This document shows, piece by piece, positions 7,932 to 15,146 of a DNA stretch of 48,172 bases. Position numbers and translations under genes: made by a program. How positions within the stretch are numbered: position 1 is the stretch's first letter; each line of letters begins with the position of its first letter. The notes under the pieces are model-generated. The model had not been told where the DNA came from. It ran no database searches and worked only from the letters and a program-made list of their open reading frames with translations. The stretch comes from a virus. The stretch lies in IMG/VR virus record IMGVR_UViG_3300009173_001511, positions 1 through 48,172 of that record. One strand, given 5' to 3'.

Positions 7932-8563
7932 GTATTGCCCCCGCGTCAAGGCCTCGAGCAGACCCGAGCGCACGTGCCAGTATTATTTGTGTTGGTGGCG
8001 CTCACACAGCGGCCGCTAAATGTGTAAATGATTATTCATCTGCGGGCGATGATCAATTATGGAGACATCATGGTGATGTTCCACATCCAGATAATAAAGC
8101 AAATGCATATCAAGTACATATAACGCCAGTAATGGCTATAGGAAGTTTTAACATATCGAAAGCACATTATAATAATGAAACTATAATGATGGAAACTATG
8201 CGATATGTTAATCTTAAACCACACCCGGAAGATGTAATTGCTATAATAGGCTTTGAAGATTGGGATGGTTTATTACGCGGACATGAAAGTATGTTAAAAG
8301 ATGTTGTTCAATTACATGAGCAATTAAATAAATCTAAAACAAAACACATTATGTTCAATACGGTCAATTGTCTGAATATTCAGGAAAATGATCGATATGA
8401 TTTTGGAGATTCTTATATCGGTCCGTATGAACCACAGGAAACTATGGTTTCTCAATTGACAAAACAGAATCTCTTCTTCAATCCAGGCACAGAATACTAT
8501 GGTCCAGACGCTCACAAAGCATGGGCTCGTATTCTGCTGAATAGATTGACACAAATGGTATAA
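7928..8563 (+). CDS. SGNH-hydrolase-like protein of phage type
   Basis: A 211-residue protein. VIAIIGFEDWDGLL in the middle and FNPGTEYYGPDAHKAWARI near the end look like blocks of the SGNH fold, with D and H of GPDAH in the place of the catalytic D-x-x-H. The first block (IICVGGAHT) lacks the classic GDS Ser, so activity is uncertain. The first 30 codons are GC-rich compared with the rest. A strong sigma-70-type promoter for the next gene overlaps its 3' end. Confidence 0.6.
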   Translation: MSIAPASRPRADPSARASIICVGGAHTAAAKCVNDYSSAGDDQLWRHHGDVPHPDNKANAYQVHITPVMAIGSFNISKAHYNNETIMMETMRYVNLKPHPEDVIAIIGFEDWDGLLRGHESMLKDVVQLHEQLNKSKTKHIMFNTVNCLNIQENDRYDFGDSYIGPYEPQETMVSQLTKQNLFFNPGTEYYGPDAHKAWARILLNRLTQMV

Positions 8564-8574
8564 TCTGTTATACT
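8546..8574 (+). promoter_or_regulatory. Strong sigma-70-type promoter
   Basis: TTGACA (8546-8551), a 17-base spacer and TATACT (8569-8574) form a near-consensus sigma-70 promoter. It overlaps the stop region of the preceding gene and would start transcription near 8581, about 80 bases before the small membrane-protein gene at 8660. Confidence 0.7.
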
Positions 8575-8614
8575 ATATAGATCATAGTTGCAATTGTGTA
8601 GTTATGATTTGCCA

Positions 8615-8631
8615 GTGCATCAATTATGCAC
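8615..8631 (+). other. Hairpin in 5' leader of small membrane-protein gene
   Basis: GTGCAT and ATGCAC pair around a CAATT loop, giving a clean 6-bp stem 29 bases before the start codon. An outer ATCATA (8581-8586) to TATGAT (8603-8608) pairing is also possible. This leader lies between the promoter at 8546-8574 and the AGGAGG ribosome site at 8647-8652. Confidence 0.45.
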
Positions 8632-8659
8632 ATTCAATAAAACCTCAGGAGGTAATAAT

Positions 8660-8890
8660 ATGGCTGGCATGGTAGACAACATACTAGGGTGGGTGACAAA
8701 ACTAACAGAAGTTGGTGTATCACTAATCGCCTTAGCAGTAATTGTTCAAATAATCTTTGGACCATCAGTGGCATTCTTGCCCGGTGATGTTGTAGGTAAT
8801 ATTATAGGACTAGTGAATTCACTAGGTAGTAATGGTCTAGTTGGTTTAGTAGCGGCCGGAACCCTATATTGGCTTTTTACTAAGAAGTAA
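8660..8890 (+). CDS. Tiny two-helix membrane protein, probably highly expressed
   Basis: A 76-residue protein with two hydrophobic, Gly/Ala-rich helices at about 18-36 and 55-73 and a C-terminal FTKK. The start at 8660 is fixed by a perfect AGGAGG seven bases upstream, the best ribosome site I saw in the window; the frame is open further upstream but without such a site. It has its own near-consensus promoter and is followed by a GC-rich hairpin, so it appears to be a separate transcription unit. Size and topology would fit a holin-like or other pore or membrane effector, but no family is recognised. Confidence 0.8.
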   Translation: MAGMVDNILGWVTKLTEVGVSLIALAVIVQIIFGPSVAFLPGDVVGNIIGLVNSLGSNGLVGLVAAGTLYWLFTKK

Positions 8891-8904
8891 AAAACACACC
8901 AGAA

Positions 8905-8932
8905 GTCGGCGGCCGCCACCTGGGGTGGCCGT
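8905..8932 (+). terminator. GC-rich hairpin after the tiny membrane-protein gene
   Basis: GCCACC and GGTGGC pair around a TGG loop within a GC-rich patch in an otherwise AT-rich region. No T-run follows directly, so it is a weak intrinsic-terminator candidate or a 3' end-protecting hairpin. It lies 15 bases after the stop and about 26 before the next gene. Confidence 0.4.
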
Positions 8933-8957
8933 AACTTCAATTCCATAGAGTGCTACT

Positions 8958-9929
8958 ATGAAATATCTATTAATTGATACTGCTAACATGTTCTTCAGAG
9001 CAAGACATGTTGTAGCAAAGAGTGTTGATTCTGACACTAAACTGGCACTTGCTATACACGTGACGCTGAATAGTGTTGCTAAAGTATGGCGAGAGTTTAA
9101 AACTGATCACGTTATCTTTTGTTTAGAAGGACGAAGTTGGCGTAAAGATTACTACGAGCCATATAAAAAGAACAGGATCGTAGCACGGCAAGCACTTACA
9201 GAAAGAGAGCAGGAAGAAGACGCACTCTTTTGGGAAGTGTTTACTGAGTTTGTTACATTTTTAGAAAACAAAACAAACTGTTCAGTAATACAAAATAGCG
9301 TATTAGAAGCGGATGATTTAATTGCGGGGTTTATTCAAAATCACCCGTTTGATGAACACTATATTATAAGCAGTGATAGTGATTTTTATCAACTTATAAC
9401 AGATAACGTTAAACAATACAATGGCATTACAGATCAACTAATAACAGCATGTGGTATTTTTGATAAAAAAGGTAATATGGTCATAGATAAAAAGACCAAA
9501 GAGCCAAAAGAAATACCCAACCCCGCGTGGTTATTATTTGAAAAGTGTATGAGAGGTGATGCTAGTGATAACGTCTTTAGTGCGTATCCACGCATTAGAA
9601 AGAACAAATTATTAGAAGCATTTAATGACAGAACCAATCAAGGTTTTGCTTGGAACAATATGATGCTTCAACGTTGGGTTGATCATAATAATATTGAGCA
9701 CAAAGTAAAGGATGATTACGAGCGCAACAAACAATTGATTGACTTAATGGAGCAACCAGACGATATTAGAGAACAAATGAATGAAACTATAAACGGTATT
9801 ATAGCAAAGAAAAATACTAACGTAGGGATTCATTTTATGAAATTTTGTGGTAGACACAATTTACAGAGATTGGGCGATGACGCTCAAAGATTTAGTGAAA
9901 TTTTAAACTCAAGTTACTTGGAGGCATAG
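8958..9929 (+). CDS. 5'-3' exonuclease / flap nuclease, T4 RNase H-like
   Basis: A 323-residue FEN/PIN-type nuclease. Metal-binding acidic residues appear in order: LLIDTANMFFRAR at the N-terminus, VLEADDLIAGF, SSDSDFYQL and MRGDASDN. Length and order match T4 RNase H (rnh), which removes RNA primers and flaps during lagging-strand synthesis. A Lys-rich segment (about 170-190) could be the arch or a loop insertion. The stop overlaps the GTG start of purN by one base. Confidence 0.88.
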   Translation: MKYLLIDTANMFFRARHVVAKSVDSDTKLALAIHVTLNSVAKVWREFKTDHVIFCLEGRSWRKDYYEPYKKNRIVARQALTEREQEEDALFWEVFTEFVTFLENKTNCSVIQNSVLEADDLIAGFIQNHPFDEHYIISSDSDFYQLITDNVKQYNGITDQLITACGIFDKKGNMVIDKKTKEPKEIPNPAWLLFEKCMRGDASDNVFSAYPRIRKNKLLEAFNDRTNQGFAWNNMMLQRWVDHNNIEHKVKDDYERNKQLIDLMEQPDDIREQMNETINGIIAKKNTNVGIHFMKFCGRHNLQRLGDDAQRFSEILNSSYLEA

Positions 9930-10465
9930 TGTCAGGAATAGTTGTACTACTATCTGGTTCTGGAACAAACTTACAGGCTATTATAGATGCAGATATACCT
10001 ATAAAATTTGTTATGTCTGATAATCATGATGCTTATGGATTAAAACGAGCACAAGAAAAAAAAATACCGACATTATCACAACCTAGACTTAACTTATTAG
10101 AAGAAGAAATAACCAAATTATGCATAGCAAATAAAATAGATTTAATAGTACTCGCCGGCTTTATGCGACTCTTAAATCCTGGTTTCGTAAGGCGCTGGGA
10201 ATCGCATATAATAAACATTCATCCATCTTTACTTCCGGCATTTAAGGGGGCGAGTGCTATTAAGCAAGCATATGACTATGGTGTTAAAGTAGCAGGCGTA
10301 ACTGTACATTATGTTGATAAGGGAATGGACACTGGCACTATTATTGCACAGCAAACAGTTAAAGTAGAAAAACGAGATACAATAGAAACATTGGAAGAAA
10401 AAATACACGAAGTGGAGCATAAATTATATCCAAGGACGATTAAATGGCTTTTAACCAATTACTAG
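9929..10465 (+). CDS. purN: Phosphoribosylglycinamide formyltransferase
   Basis: A 178-residue PurN (E. coli 212) that would formylate GAR in step three of purine synthesis. LSGSGTNLQ (8-16) binds the phosphate, N96 and H98 in INIHPSLLP and D134 in GMDTG are the catalytic triad. The start is GTG, overlapping the previous stop. It is shorter than host enzymes at the C-terminus but keeps every catalytic part. Together with purE and purC on the other strand it indicates purine supply by the phage. Confidence 0.94.
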   Translation: MSGIVVLLSGSGTNLQAIIDADIPIKFVMSDNHDAYGLKRAQEKKIPTLSQPRLNLLEEEITKLCIANKIDLIVLAGFMRLLNPGFVRRWESHIINIHPSLLPAFKGASAIKQAYDYGVKVAGVTVHYVDKGMDTGTIIAQQTVKVEKRDTIETLEEKIHEVEHKLYPRTIKWLLTNY

Positions 10466-10794
10466 GTAAGTTAGTTATACAAATATCAGCAATGCCACGG
10501 GATACTAATGCTCGTGGTGATATTTTTGGCGGCTGGCTTATGGGTATTATGGATTTAGCATCAGCACATATAGCACCAGAAGGAAAGAGTGCTACTCGTG
10601 CAGTTAATAACATAGAATTTTTTAAGTGTGTACAGGTAGGGGATTTAGTCTCTTGCTATGGGCACATTATAAAACTAGGAACAACATCTGCAACTGTACA
10701 CATTGACGTATACGTAGGTAATGATAAAGTAGCGTGTGGGGATTTTGTAAATGTTGCCCTTAATGATGACGGTAAGCCGAGGAAAATAAAATGA
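10444..10794 (+). CDS. Acyl-CoA thioesterase, YciA-like hotdog protein
   Basis: A 116-residue hotdog-fold protein. AMPRDTNARGDIFGGWLMG is the YciA signature (catalytic Asp in NARGDIFGG), and VGDLVSCYGHIIKLGTTSATVHIDVYV matches the family through the central sheet. YciA hydrolyses a broad range of acyl-CoAs. Overlap with purN is 22 bases. What a phage gains is unclear; release of CoA or fatty acids is a guess. Confidence 0.87.
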   Translation: MAFNQLLGKLVIQISAMPRDTNARGDIFGGWLMGIMDLASAHIAPEGKSATRAVNNIEFFKCVQVGDLVSCYGHIIKLGTTSATVHIDVYVGNDKVACGDFVNVALNDDGKPRKIK

Positions 10795-11123
10795 GAGTTA
10801 ATATTAGCGAACCATATGATGATGGTCATTGTGACATTGATGTGGAAATACACCCATGGGATACATGGGCATTGGACCACACATTAGCATTAATAATTAT
10901 TCCTGCTCTAGAGCAATTGCGAGACAACTCACAAAGTTATCCAAGTGACTTGGAAGATTTTGATGAATGGGTTGAAGTAATTAACAAAATGCTTGTTGCT
11001 TTTGAGAATGTCATCGGAGATGATGTAGGTGCTGAAGAAGACTATTGGAATAATGAGCGTTGGAAAGAAACTCAGGAAGGATTTTCATTGTTTGGTAAGC
11101 ACTATACAGACCTATGGATGTAG
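10791..11123 (+). CDS. Acidic conserved-type phage protein
   Basis: A 110-residue acidic protein, rich in Asp, Glu and Trp, with no membrane segment. It begins in a four-base overlap (ATGA) with the thioesterase gene and ends ten bases inside the next. The style (EWVEVINKMLVAFE) recalls conserved small phage proteins, but no function can be given. Confidence 0.68.
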   Translation: MRVNISEPYDDGHCDIDVEIHPWDTWALDHTLALIIIPALEQLRDNSQSYPSDLEDFDEWVEVINKMLVAFENVIGDDVGAEEDYWNNERWKETQEGFSLFGKHYTDLWM

Positions 11124-11428
11124 AAAAAGAACAAGTATTTAATAAGATAGGAGAACACATAGCAGAGTCAGCAGATGGAACTTATAATGGCTTTGAAGTT
11201 GTGGATGGTGTCCCTACAATTACTATATTGTATGGTAGTCCAACAAAACCAGGATGGGGTAGGGGTATGTTAGACTTATTAGACATATATCTTTGGCTTG
11301 ACTTTATAGTAATATTTGTTATAATAATTGGTATAATAATGTTGTTATGGGTTTGTTTGGGTGTGAGAATGTTGCTACTCCCATTTACTATTCCATATAA
11401 AATTATTAAAAGAATATTTAAGAGATGA
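11114..11428 (+). CDS. Membrane protein of unknown function
   Basis: A 104-residue protein with a soluble N-terminal 50 residues and a long hydrophobic region at about 56-92, enough for one or two helices, followed by a basic tail (KIIKRIFKR). It overlaps both neighbours. No family recognised. Confidence 0.68.
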   Translation: MDVEKEQVFNKIGEHIAESADGTYNGFEVVDGVPTITILYGSPTKPGWGRGMLDLLDIYLWLDFIVIFVIIIGIIMLLWVCLGVRMLLLPFTIPYKIIKRIFKR

Positions 11429-11805
11429 AAAATACAGCAGTTAAGGGAAAGTATATACCCAAAGACAAATCTAAACTTGATAAAAAGAGTGTTATATATA
11501 GGTCAATGTGGGAACGGCGGTTTATGATATATTGTGATCGGTCAGAGAATATATTAAAATGGGATAGTGAATCAATTCACATTCCATATGTATCACCCAA
11601 AGACGAGCGCACACACAACTACTATCCAGACTTTTATGTAATGTATAAGGATGTAGAAGGTAAAACTATTGAGAAAATTATTGAAATTAAACCCAAGTGG
11701 CAAACATCTTGGAGTGTTAACAGGGCCAAGTGGAGAGCGGCTAGACTATATTGTATAGACAACGGGTATGAGTTTCAAGTATTAACAGAAAAGGAATTGT
11801 TTTGA
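11425..11805 (+). CDS. 4: T4 gp4-like head completion protein / TnsA-like nuclease
   Basis: A 126-residue protein. GKYIPKDKSKLDKKSVIYRS, then ERRFMIYCDRS, HIPYVSPKDERTHNYYPDFY, IIEIKPKWQ and a final EFQVLTEKEL follow T4 gp4 (head completion, about 150 residues) closely. The D of YYPDFY and E-x-K of IEIKPK form a TnsA/endonuclease-type active site. It lacks roughly two dozen residues found after the IEIKP motif in T4. This is the strongest single marker that the window belongs to a T4-like myovirus. Confidence 0.87.
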   Translation: MKNTAVKGKYIPKDKSKLDKKSVIYRSMWERRFMIYCDRSENILKWDSESIHIPYVSPKDERTHNYYPDFYVMYKDVEGKTIEKIIEIKPKWQTSWSVNRAKWRAARLYCIDNGYEFQVLTEKELF

Positions 11806-11981
11806 AAGTAATTAGTAGAAAAACGTTTAGAAAAGTAGTAAACATTAGTGACAGACTAAACATCTGGTTTAAGAAGACGTTTGGGTTGGATGCTAAACGC
11901 AAAGTATTAGAAGCAAAACAAGACTTAACTACTATGGACGAGTTAGACAACACCATAGGGAAGGCATTAGGTATAAAATGA
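11802..11981 (+). CDS. Small basic protein with TTG start
   Basis: A 59-residue reading frame fills the otherwise empty space between the gp4-like gene and the next gene. It begins TTG AAA GTA ATT inside the gp4 stop (overlap of four bases) and ends TGA in an ATGA overlap with the gene at 11978. The product starts KVISRKTFRKVVNIS, is basic at the N-terminus and helical-looking after it. Perfect nesting between neighbours supports it despite the rare start codon. Confidence 0.6.
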   Translation: MKVISRKTFRKVVNISDRLNIWFKKTFGLDAKRKVLEAKQDLTTMDELDNTIGKALGIK

Positions 11982-12238
11982 GCGACCAAGAATTTATTGT
12001 AACGTGGGAAGTAAGTTATTCTGAGGCAGAAAAGGTATATCATACAACAGAATATATTGACTCTGAAAACTTAGATACTTTGAAAGAGTATCTAGAAGAA
12101 AATGGCATAGAGCATACCCCAGAAATGGATACACCATATCATCCTGGTGACTTTAATATTGAATGGGTTAAGATTCAGGATGCAGAGACTGATAAAGAAT
12201 TATGGCGTGATCAATACGCAGAGGATATACCAGAATGA
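11978..12238 (+). CDS. Small acidic protein, unknown
   Basis: An 86-residue acidic protein (FIVTWEVSYSEAEKVYHTTE at the start). It overlaps the gene on each side by four bases. No motif or membrane segment is visible. Confidence 0.7.
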   Translation: MSDQEFIVTWEVSYSEAEKVYHTTEYIDSENLDTLKEYLEENGIEHTPEMDTPYHPGDFNIEWVKIQDAETDKELWRDQYAEDIPE

Positions 12239-12513
12239 ACACGTATCAGGAACGCATGGCGGCCGCTTATCGTAAAAGACGCAATAAAGCAATAGGTCGA
12301 AAACAGAAGATAAGATTTACTTCTTCTGTCAATCCTTTCCCTAATTACGAAACAAATTGCCCCATGAAGGATATTCCTTCACATGACGCTAGAATATTAG
12401 GCGCACTACCAAAACGAAAATCATACAAGTCTACGCACACCATTGCGCCTGCCTTTAATAAAGGTCCATATATGGTGATTAGCGAGGATTGTATCAAGGA
12501 TATAGGACGATGA
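12235..12513 (+). CDS. Small basic protein, unknown
   Basis: A 92-residue basic protein with a clustered RKRRNKAIGRKQKIR segment near the N-terminus that could bind nucleic acid. One of five GCGGCCGC octamers in the window encodes its Ala triplet. Four-base overlaps join it to both neighbours. Confidence 0.7.
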   Translation: MNTYQERMAAAYRKRRNKAIGRKQKIRFTSSVNPFPNYETNCPMKDIPSHDARILGALPKRKSYKSTHTIAPAFNKGPYMVISEDCIKDIGR

Positions 12514-12998
12514 CAGAAGACACAGTAGCAAAACCATTAATAAAGGATCGTTTTTGGATCCTATCTAAAGAAGGTAAAAGTGTGGGTATGCTTAATAAAT
12601 TAGGCGAGGCGTTCGTTGTTACAGAGGACGGACGCAAGAGTGCCTTTAAGAATAAGAAAAACTTATTAGAAAAATACCCTATACGATTTATTAAATTTAG
12701 TACTGAAGATACTCGTGACACAAAATCAGAGGACACTGTATACGATTATCCTATCAATTCCAAAAGTGGATACAATACAATATTTGACCTAGCACGTAAA
12801 CTACCAATGTTTACTAAACGTACTGACAGCAAGTGTTGGTTTTGTGCTGGACACTATATTATAAACTTTAATAAGATAGGTTGGACTACAGCATACTGTC
12901 CAAAACTTATTACGTTAGACAGATATGGATACAAGGGCCCATATAAAACTATAGAAGATGCTAAGGAATCATTGAAGTATGTCAAGTCCACAACTTAA
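12510..12998 (+). CDS. Unknown phage protein
   Basis: A 162-residue protein. The ATG at 12510 gives the usual ATGA overlap with the upstream gene and was preferred to an upstream TTG. It begins with MTEDTVAKPLIKDRFWIL and contains a C-x2-C (SKCWFCAGHY) late in the sequence with no partner pair, so a zinc site is doubtful. Nothing points to a function. Confidence 0.7.
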   Translation: MTEDTVAKPLIKDRFWILSKEGKSVGMLNKLGEAFVVTEDGRKSAFKNKKNLLEKYPIRFIKFSTEDTRDTKSEDTVYDYPINSKSGYNTIFDLARKLPMFTKRTDSKCWFCAGHYIINFNKIGWTTAYCPKLITLDRYGYKGPYKTIEDAKESLKYVKSTT

Positions 12999-13218
12999 TT
13001 TACGCCCCATCGAAAACCTATTACACCAAATTGCTGGACTGAAGCATAGTGGGCAAAGTGAATTAAGAATAGGTAAGCAACATTGTAATGATTTAGAACA
13101 TTCTTTGGCTGTTCTTTTGACGCATATTGCTACTTGCCAAGAACAAATCATACAATTACAAGACGAAATCATACATAACCAAGTAATAGAAGTAGAGTTT
13201 GACGCCGGAGAATTTTAG
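12979..13218 (+). CDS. Small helical phage protein
   Basis: A 79-residue protein that looks mainly helical with heptad-like spacing (LLTHIATCQEQIIQLQDEII). It overlaps the previous gene by 20 bases and is the last gene before a late-type promoter and palindrome. It resembles small conserved proteins of marine T4-like phages. Confidence 0.7.
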   Translation: MSSPQLNLRPIENLLHQIAGLKHSGQSELRIGKQHCNDLEHSLAVLLTHIATCQEQIIQLQDEIIHNQVIEVEFDAGEF

Positions 13219-13228
13219 TTAAGATGCC

Positions 13229-13236
13229 GATAAATA
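13229..13236 (+). promoter_or_regulatory. Late-type promoter octamer (GATAAATA)
   Basis: GATAAATA differs from the T4 late element only at the first base, a position known to vary in T4-like marine phages. It lies in an intergenic space 41 bases before a well-placed AGGAG ribosome site and gene. A perfect palindrome overlaps its 3' end. Confidence 0.5.
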
Positions 13237-13257
13237 GTTATATACGTATATAACTAT
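13234..13257. repeat. Perfect 24-bp palindrome
   Basis: The 24 bases from 13234 to 13257 equal their own reverse complement, centred on ACGT in the core TTATATACGTATATAA. There is no loop, so it could be a dimeric protein site or form a cruciform, or an RNA hairpin at the start of the transcript from the overlapping late-type promoter. Confidence 0.75.
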
Positions 13258-13276
13258 ACAGGAGTGACTTAAAATA

Positions 13277-13570
13277 ATGAGCAGGCCTAAACCAGAAATA
13301 ATTTTAGAAAGCACTAACAAAGAGACTTACAGATCAGATCAAATACTAAAAGTAGAGGGTATTTGGGCGGTGTTTTATAATGGTCAGCCTATTAATTTAA
13401 AAACTAGCAACTTACTTGTCAATTACCCTGGACCAAAATATAAGAGAGTTGTATTTGGTAATCCAGGACATGCACATAATCTAGCCAAAAAATTAAATAT
13501 GCAATTTAAAACTAATAAATTTGAAGTCTTCTTACTATCAGAAGGTAAGAAAGTGGAGAAGGGTGAGTAA
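13277..13570 (+). CDS. Conserved T4-like phage protein
   Basis: A 97-residue protein starting MSRPKPEIILES. The sequence PKYKRVVFGNPGHAHNLAKK followed by KFEVFLL closely recalls a small protein conserved in T4-like cyanophages. AGGAG lies about 15 bases before the ATG. It follows the late-type promoter, which suggests late expression. No known biochemical role. Confidence 0.78.
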   Translation: MSRPKPEIILESTNKETYRSDQILKVEGIWAVFYNGQPINLKTSNLLVNYPGPKYKRVVFGNPGHAHNLAKKLNMQFKTNKFEVFLLSEGKKVEKGE

Positions 13571-13982
13571 TAGATTATCGAAACATGACTATACAACTAA
13601 CTTTATGGATCTCTTGGACATCCCACGCACTACAGAAGATGTACGAAAATACACTTTGTTTTGGTGGTATAATGTCAGAGGTTCTAGTGGTCTGCGACTC
13701 ACAAAACCAGGGTATCTTACACTCACAAAAGAAGTAAAATTAAAAGAGTATCGATTCGATCTCAGCACACAATCAGTAACAGGGAAACAACGCCTATATT
13801 TGGACTTGGATAATCGTATGCCGAGCCCATATTTCATACATGTCAATAAGATGGGCAGATTACAGAAATACATGAATATCTCAATATTTGACGAGAAACT
13901 GGCTACGATGTTTTATCTGAATGGTCACGATCTCGGAAAATACTTAGAAAGCGTAAAAATCGCTTATTCTAGCGATTTATAA
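13563..13982 (+). CDS. Conserved T4-like phage protein
   Basis: A 139-residue protein. GTG at 13563, preceded by GGAG and overlapping the previous gene by eight bases, was chosen over an in-frame ATG at 13521 that would overlap by 50. LRLTKPGYLTLTKEVKLKEY and PSPYFIHVNKMGRL with a later FDEKLATMFYLNGHDLGKYL match a hypothetical protein family shared by T4-like phages. Function unknown. Confidence 0.72.
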   Translation: MSNRLSKHDYTTNFMDLLDIPRTTEDVRKYTLFWWYNVRGSSGLRLTKPGYLTLTKEVKLKEYRFDLSTQSVTGKQRLYLDLDNRMPSPYFIHVNKMGRLQKYMNISIFDEKLATMFYLNGHDLGKYLESVKIAYSSDL

Positions 13983-13994
13983 AAGCCTTTAAAA

Positions 13995-14041
13995 TCAAGC
14001 ACTTACAAAAACCTTAAAAATCCAGCAGAATCAAGCACTTA
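13995..14041 (+). promoter_or_regulatory. Duplicated upstream element of early-type promoter
   Basis: Two identical TCAAGCACTTA copies lie at 13995-14005 and 14031-14041, 36 bases apart. The second ends 15 bases before the -35 box of the promoter at 14056. The same arrangement recurs at 20220-20265. It looks like a pair of activator sites or an operator. Confidence 0.55.
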
Positions 14042-14055
14042 TAGCACAAAAAAGG

Positions 14056-14083
14056 TAGACATTTCGTCTATATTTGCTATAAT
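14056..14083 (+). promoter_or_regulatory. Sigma-70-type early promoter
   Basis: TAGACA (14056-14061), a 16-base spacer and consensus TATAAT (14078-14083). The flanks AAAAAGGTAGAC and GCTATAATAGT are shared with the promoter at 20280-20307. Transcription would begin near 14090 and read the gene block from 14116 on, whose first gene has TGGAGCGG as ribosome site. Confidence 0.72.
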
Positions 14084-14115
14084 AGTGGTATGAACTTAAT
14101 TAACTGGAGCGGTTA

Positions 14116-14406
14116 ATGGCACGTAGAAAGACAATGAATGTTGAAGATGTTAAGGAATGGGCGAATACAAACCTGTCACTAGCACCACGTGGCACCCGTA
14201 CTGAGTATGTCGCAGTTGACCGGGCATGGCGCCAGGGCGTGATGACAATGCTCGAAAATGTCCTTATGTCTACTGACAATTATAAAGGATTTCGTTACTT
14301 GGCACTGGATGAAGTTCCGACAGGTTGTACGCCCGGTATACGACGTGACCGCGGTGAAGAGAAACAGTTTGAGAACACTGACGATACCCGCGTGAGGTAC
14401 TTCTAA
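14116..14406 (+). CDS. Unknown early phage protein
   Basis: A 96-residue protein, basic, no membrane segment. It is the first gene behind the promoter at 14056-14083, so probably early. It is visibly richer in GC and in CGT/CGC codons than the genes before it. The stop overlaps the next ATG by one base (TAATG). No family recognised. Confidence 0.72.
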   Translation: MARRKTMNVEDVKEWANTNLSLAPRGTRTEYVAVDRAWRQGVMTMLENVLMSTDNYKGFRYLALDEVPTGCTPGIRRDRGEEKQFENTDDTRVRYF

Positions 14407-14627
14407 TGTCTATTGGATATGGAACATATACCATTGGGTACGATGACAGATCTATGGCCATTGGGGAAGACCGTGACGCACGTGAGCGTCTTTGTGAAGC
14501 AGTACAGGAAGGACTACTAGATCCTGATTATTTTGTGGTAATGGTCGCCAAGTGGATGACTAACGACGAAATAATCGAGATGTGTGATGCAAATGAAATC
14601 AACCTTAAACAAACGTGTGGGTATTAA
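14406..14627 (+). CDS. Small acidic protein, unknown
   Basis: A 73-residue protein in the early-type block, coupled to the upstream gene by TAATG. The second half (ERLCEAVQEGLLDPDYFVVM, then WMTNDEIIEMC) is helical and acidic, in the style of small phage regulators. No function can be assigned. Confidence 0.7.
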   Translation: MSIGYGTYTIGYDDRSMAIGEDRDARERLCEAVQEGLLDPDYFVVMVAKWMTNDEIIEMCDANEINLKQTCGY

Positions 14628-14628
14628 T

Positions 14629-14943
14629 ATGGATTTACAAGAGACAAACAACGAAGCGATCAATCAACTCCATCGAGTGGACTTTGACGCTATGAACATG
14701 GATCAGTTGAAGGCGGTAAGCAAACTGGTCATGGAGGCACGCCGCCGGCAGGGCAAGGCACGTATTGGTGCTCTACAGGCAGGTGACCGTGTTATGGTAA
14801 CGAGTGGTCGTAAGACTAACCGTGGCCGTATCCCAAAGCAGATGAATGGTCACGTGGTAGAAATCAAACGGACTCGCGTGGTTGTTGACTGTGGTAGTCA
14901 CGGTACATGGCGCGTTCCGGGGACGATGCTGGAAAAGATATAA
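14629..14943 (+). CDS. KOW/SH3-like small protein
   Basis: A 105-residue protein. The ATG at 14629, one base after the upstream stop, was preferred over one at 14584 inside that gene. The N-terminal half is helical; the C-terminal half (LQAGDRVMVTSGRKTNRGRI, then GHVVEIKRTRVVVDCG) reads like a small KOW/SH3-type barrel, a module that binds RNA or RNA polymerase factors. The assignment rests on pattern only. Confidence 0.65.
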   Translation: MDLQETNNEAINQLHRVDFDAMNMDQLKAVSKLVMEARRRQGKARIGALQAGDRVMVTSGRKTNRGRIPKQMNGHVVEIKRTRVVVDCGSHGTWRVPGTMLEKI

Positions 14944-15146
14944 TGGACGGCTGTGGATGGAGTGATTGGTGCTTTGGTGCAATTGTAGGTAAATTAATGA
15001 TCACGGCATTAATCCTCTCTCCAATTTTACTTTTCTATTTTATCTTTTTTCATTTCACGGCAACCTTAAAAGTGGTATTGTACACTCTATTTGGAGTATG
15101 CGGTTTATTTGTATCATTGATGGTAATTGGTATTTGGATGGCATGA
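14943..15146 (+). CDS. Small two-helix membrane protein
   Basis: A 67-residue protein with hydrophobic helices at about 16-38 and 44-65. The ATG at 14943 overlaps the previous stop by one base. Its short N-terminus has two Cys. Function unknown. Confidence 0.7.
   Translation: MDGCGWSDWCFGAIVGKLMITALILSPILLFYFIFFHFTATLKVVLYTLFGVCGLFVSLMVIGIWMA

Noticed and set aside
13995-14041. Two 11-bp direct repeats 36 bases apart as a mini CRISPR or iteron
   Set aside because: Only two copies, fixed position relative to a promoter, and the same layout at a second promoter; a regulatory element explains it better.
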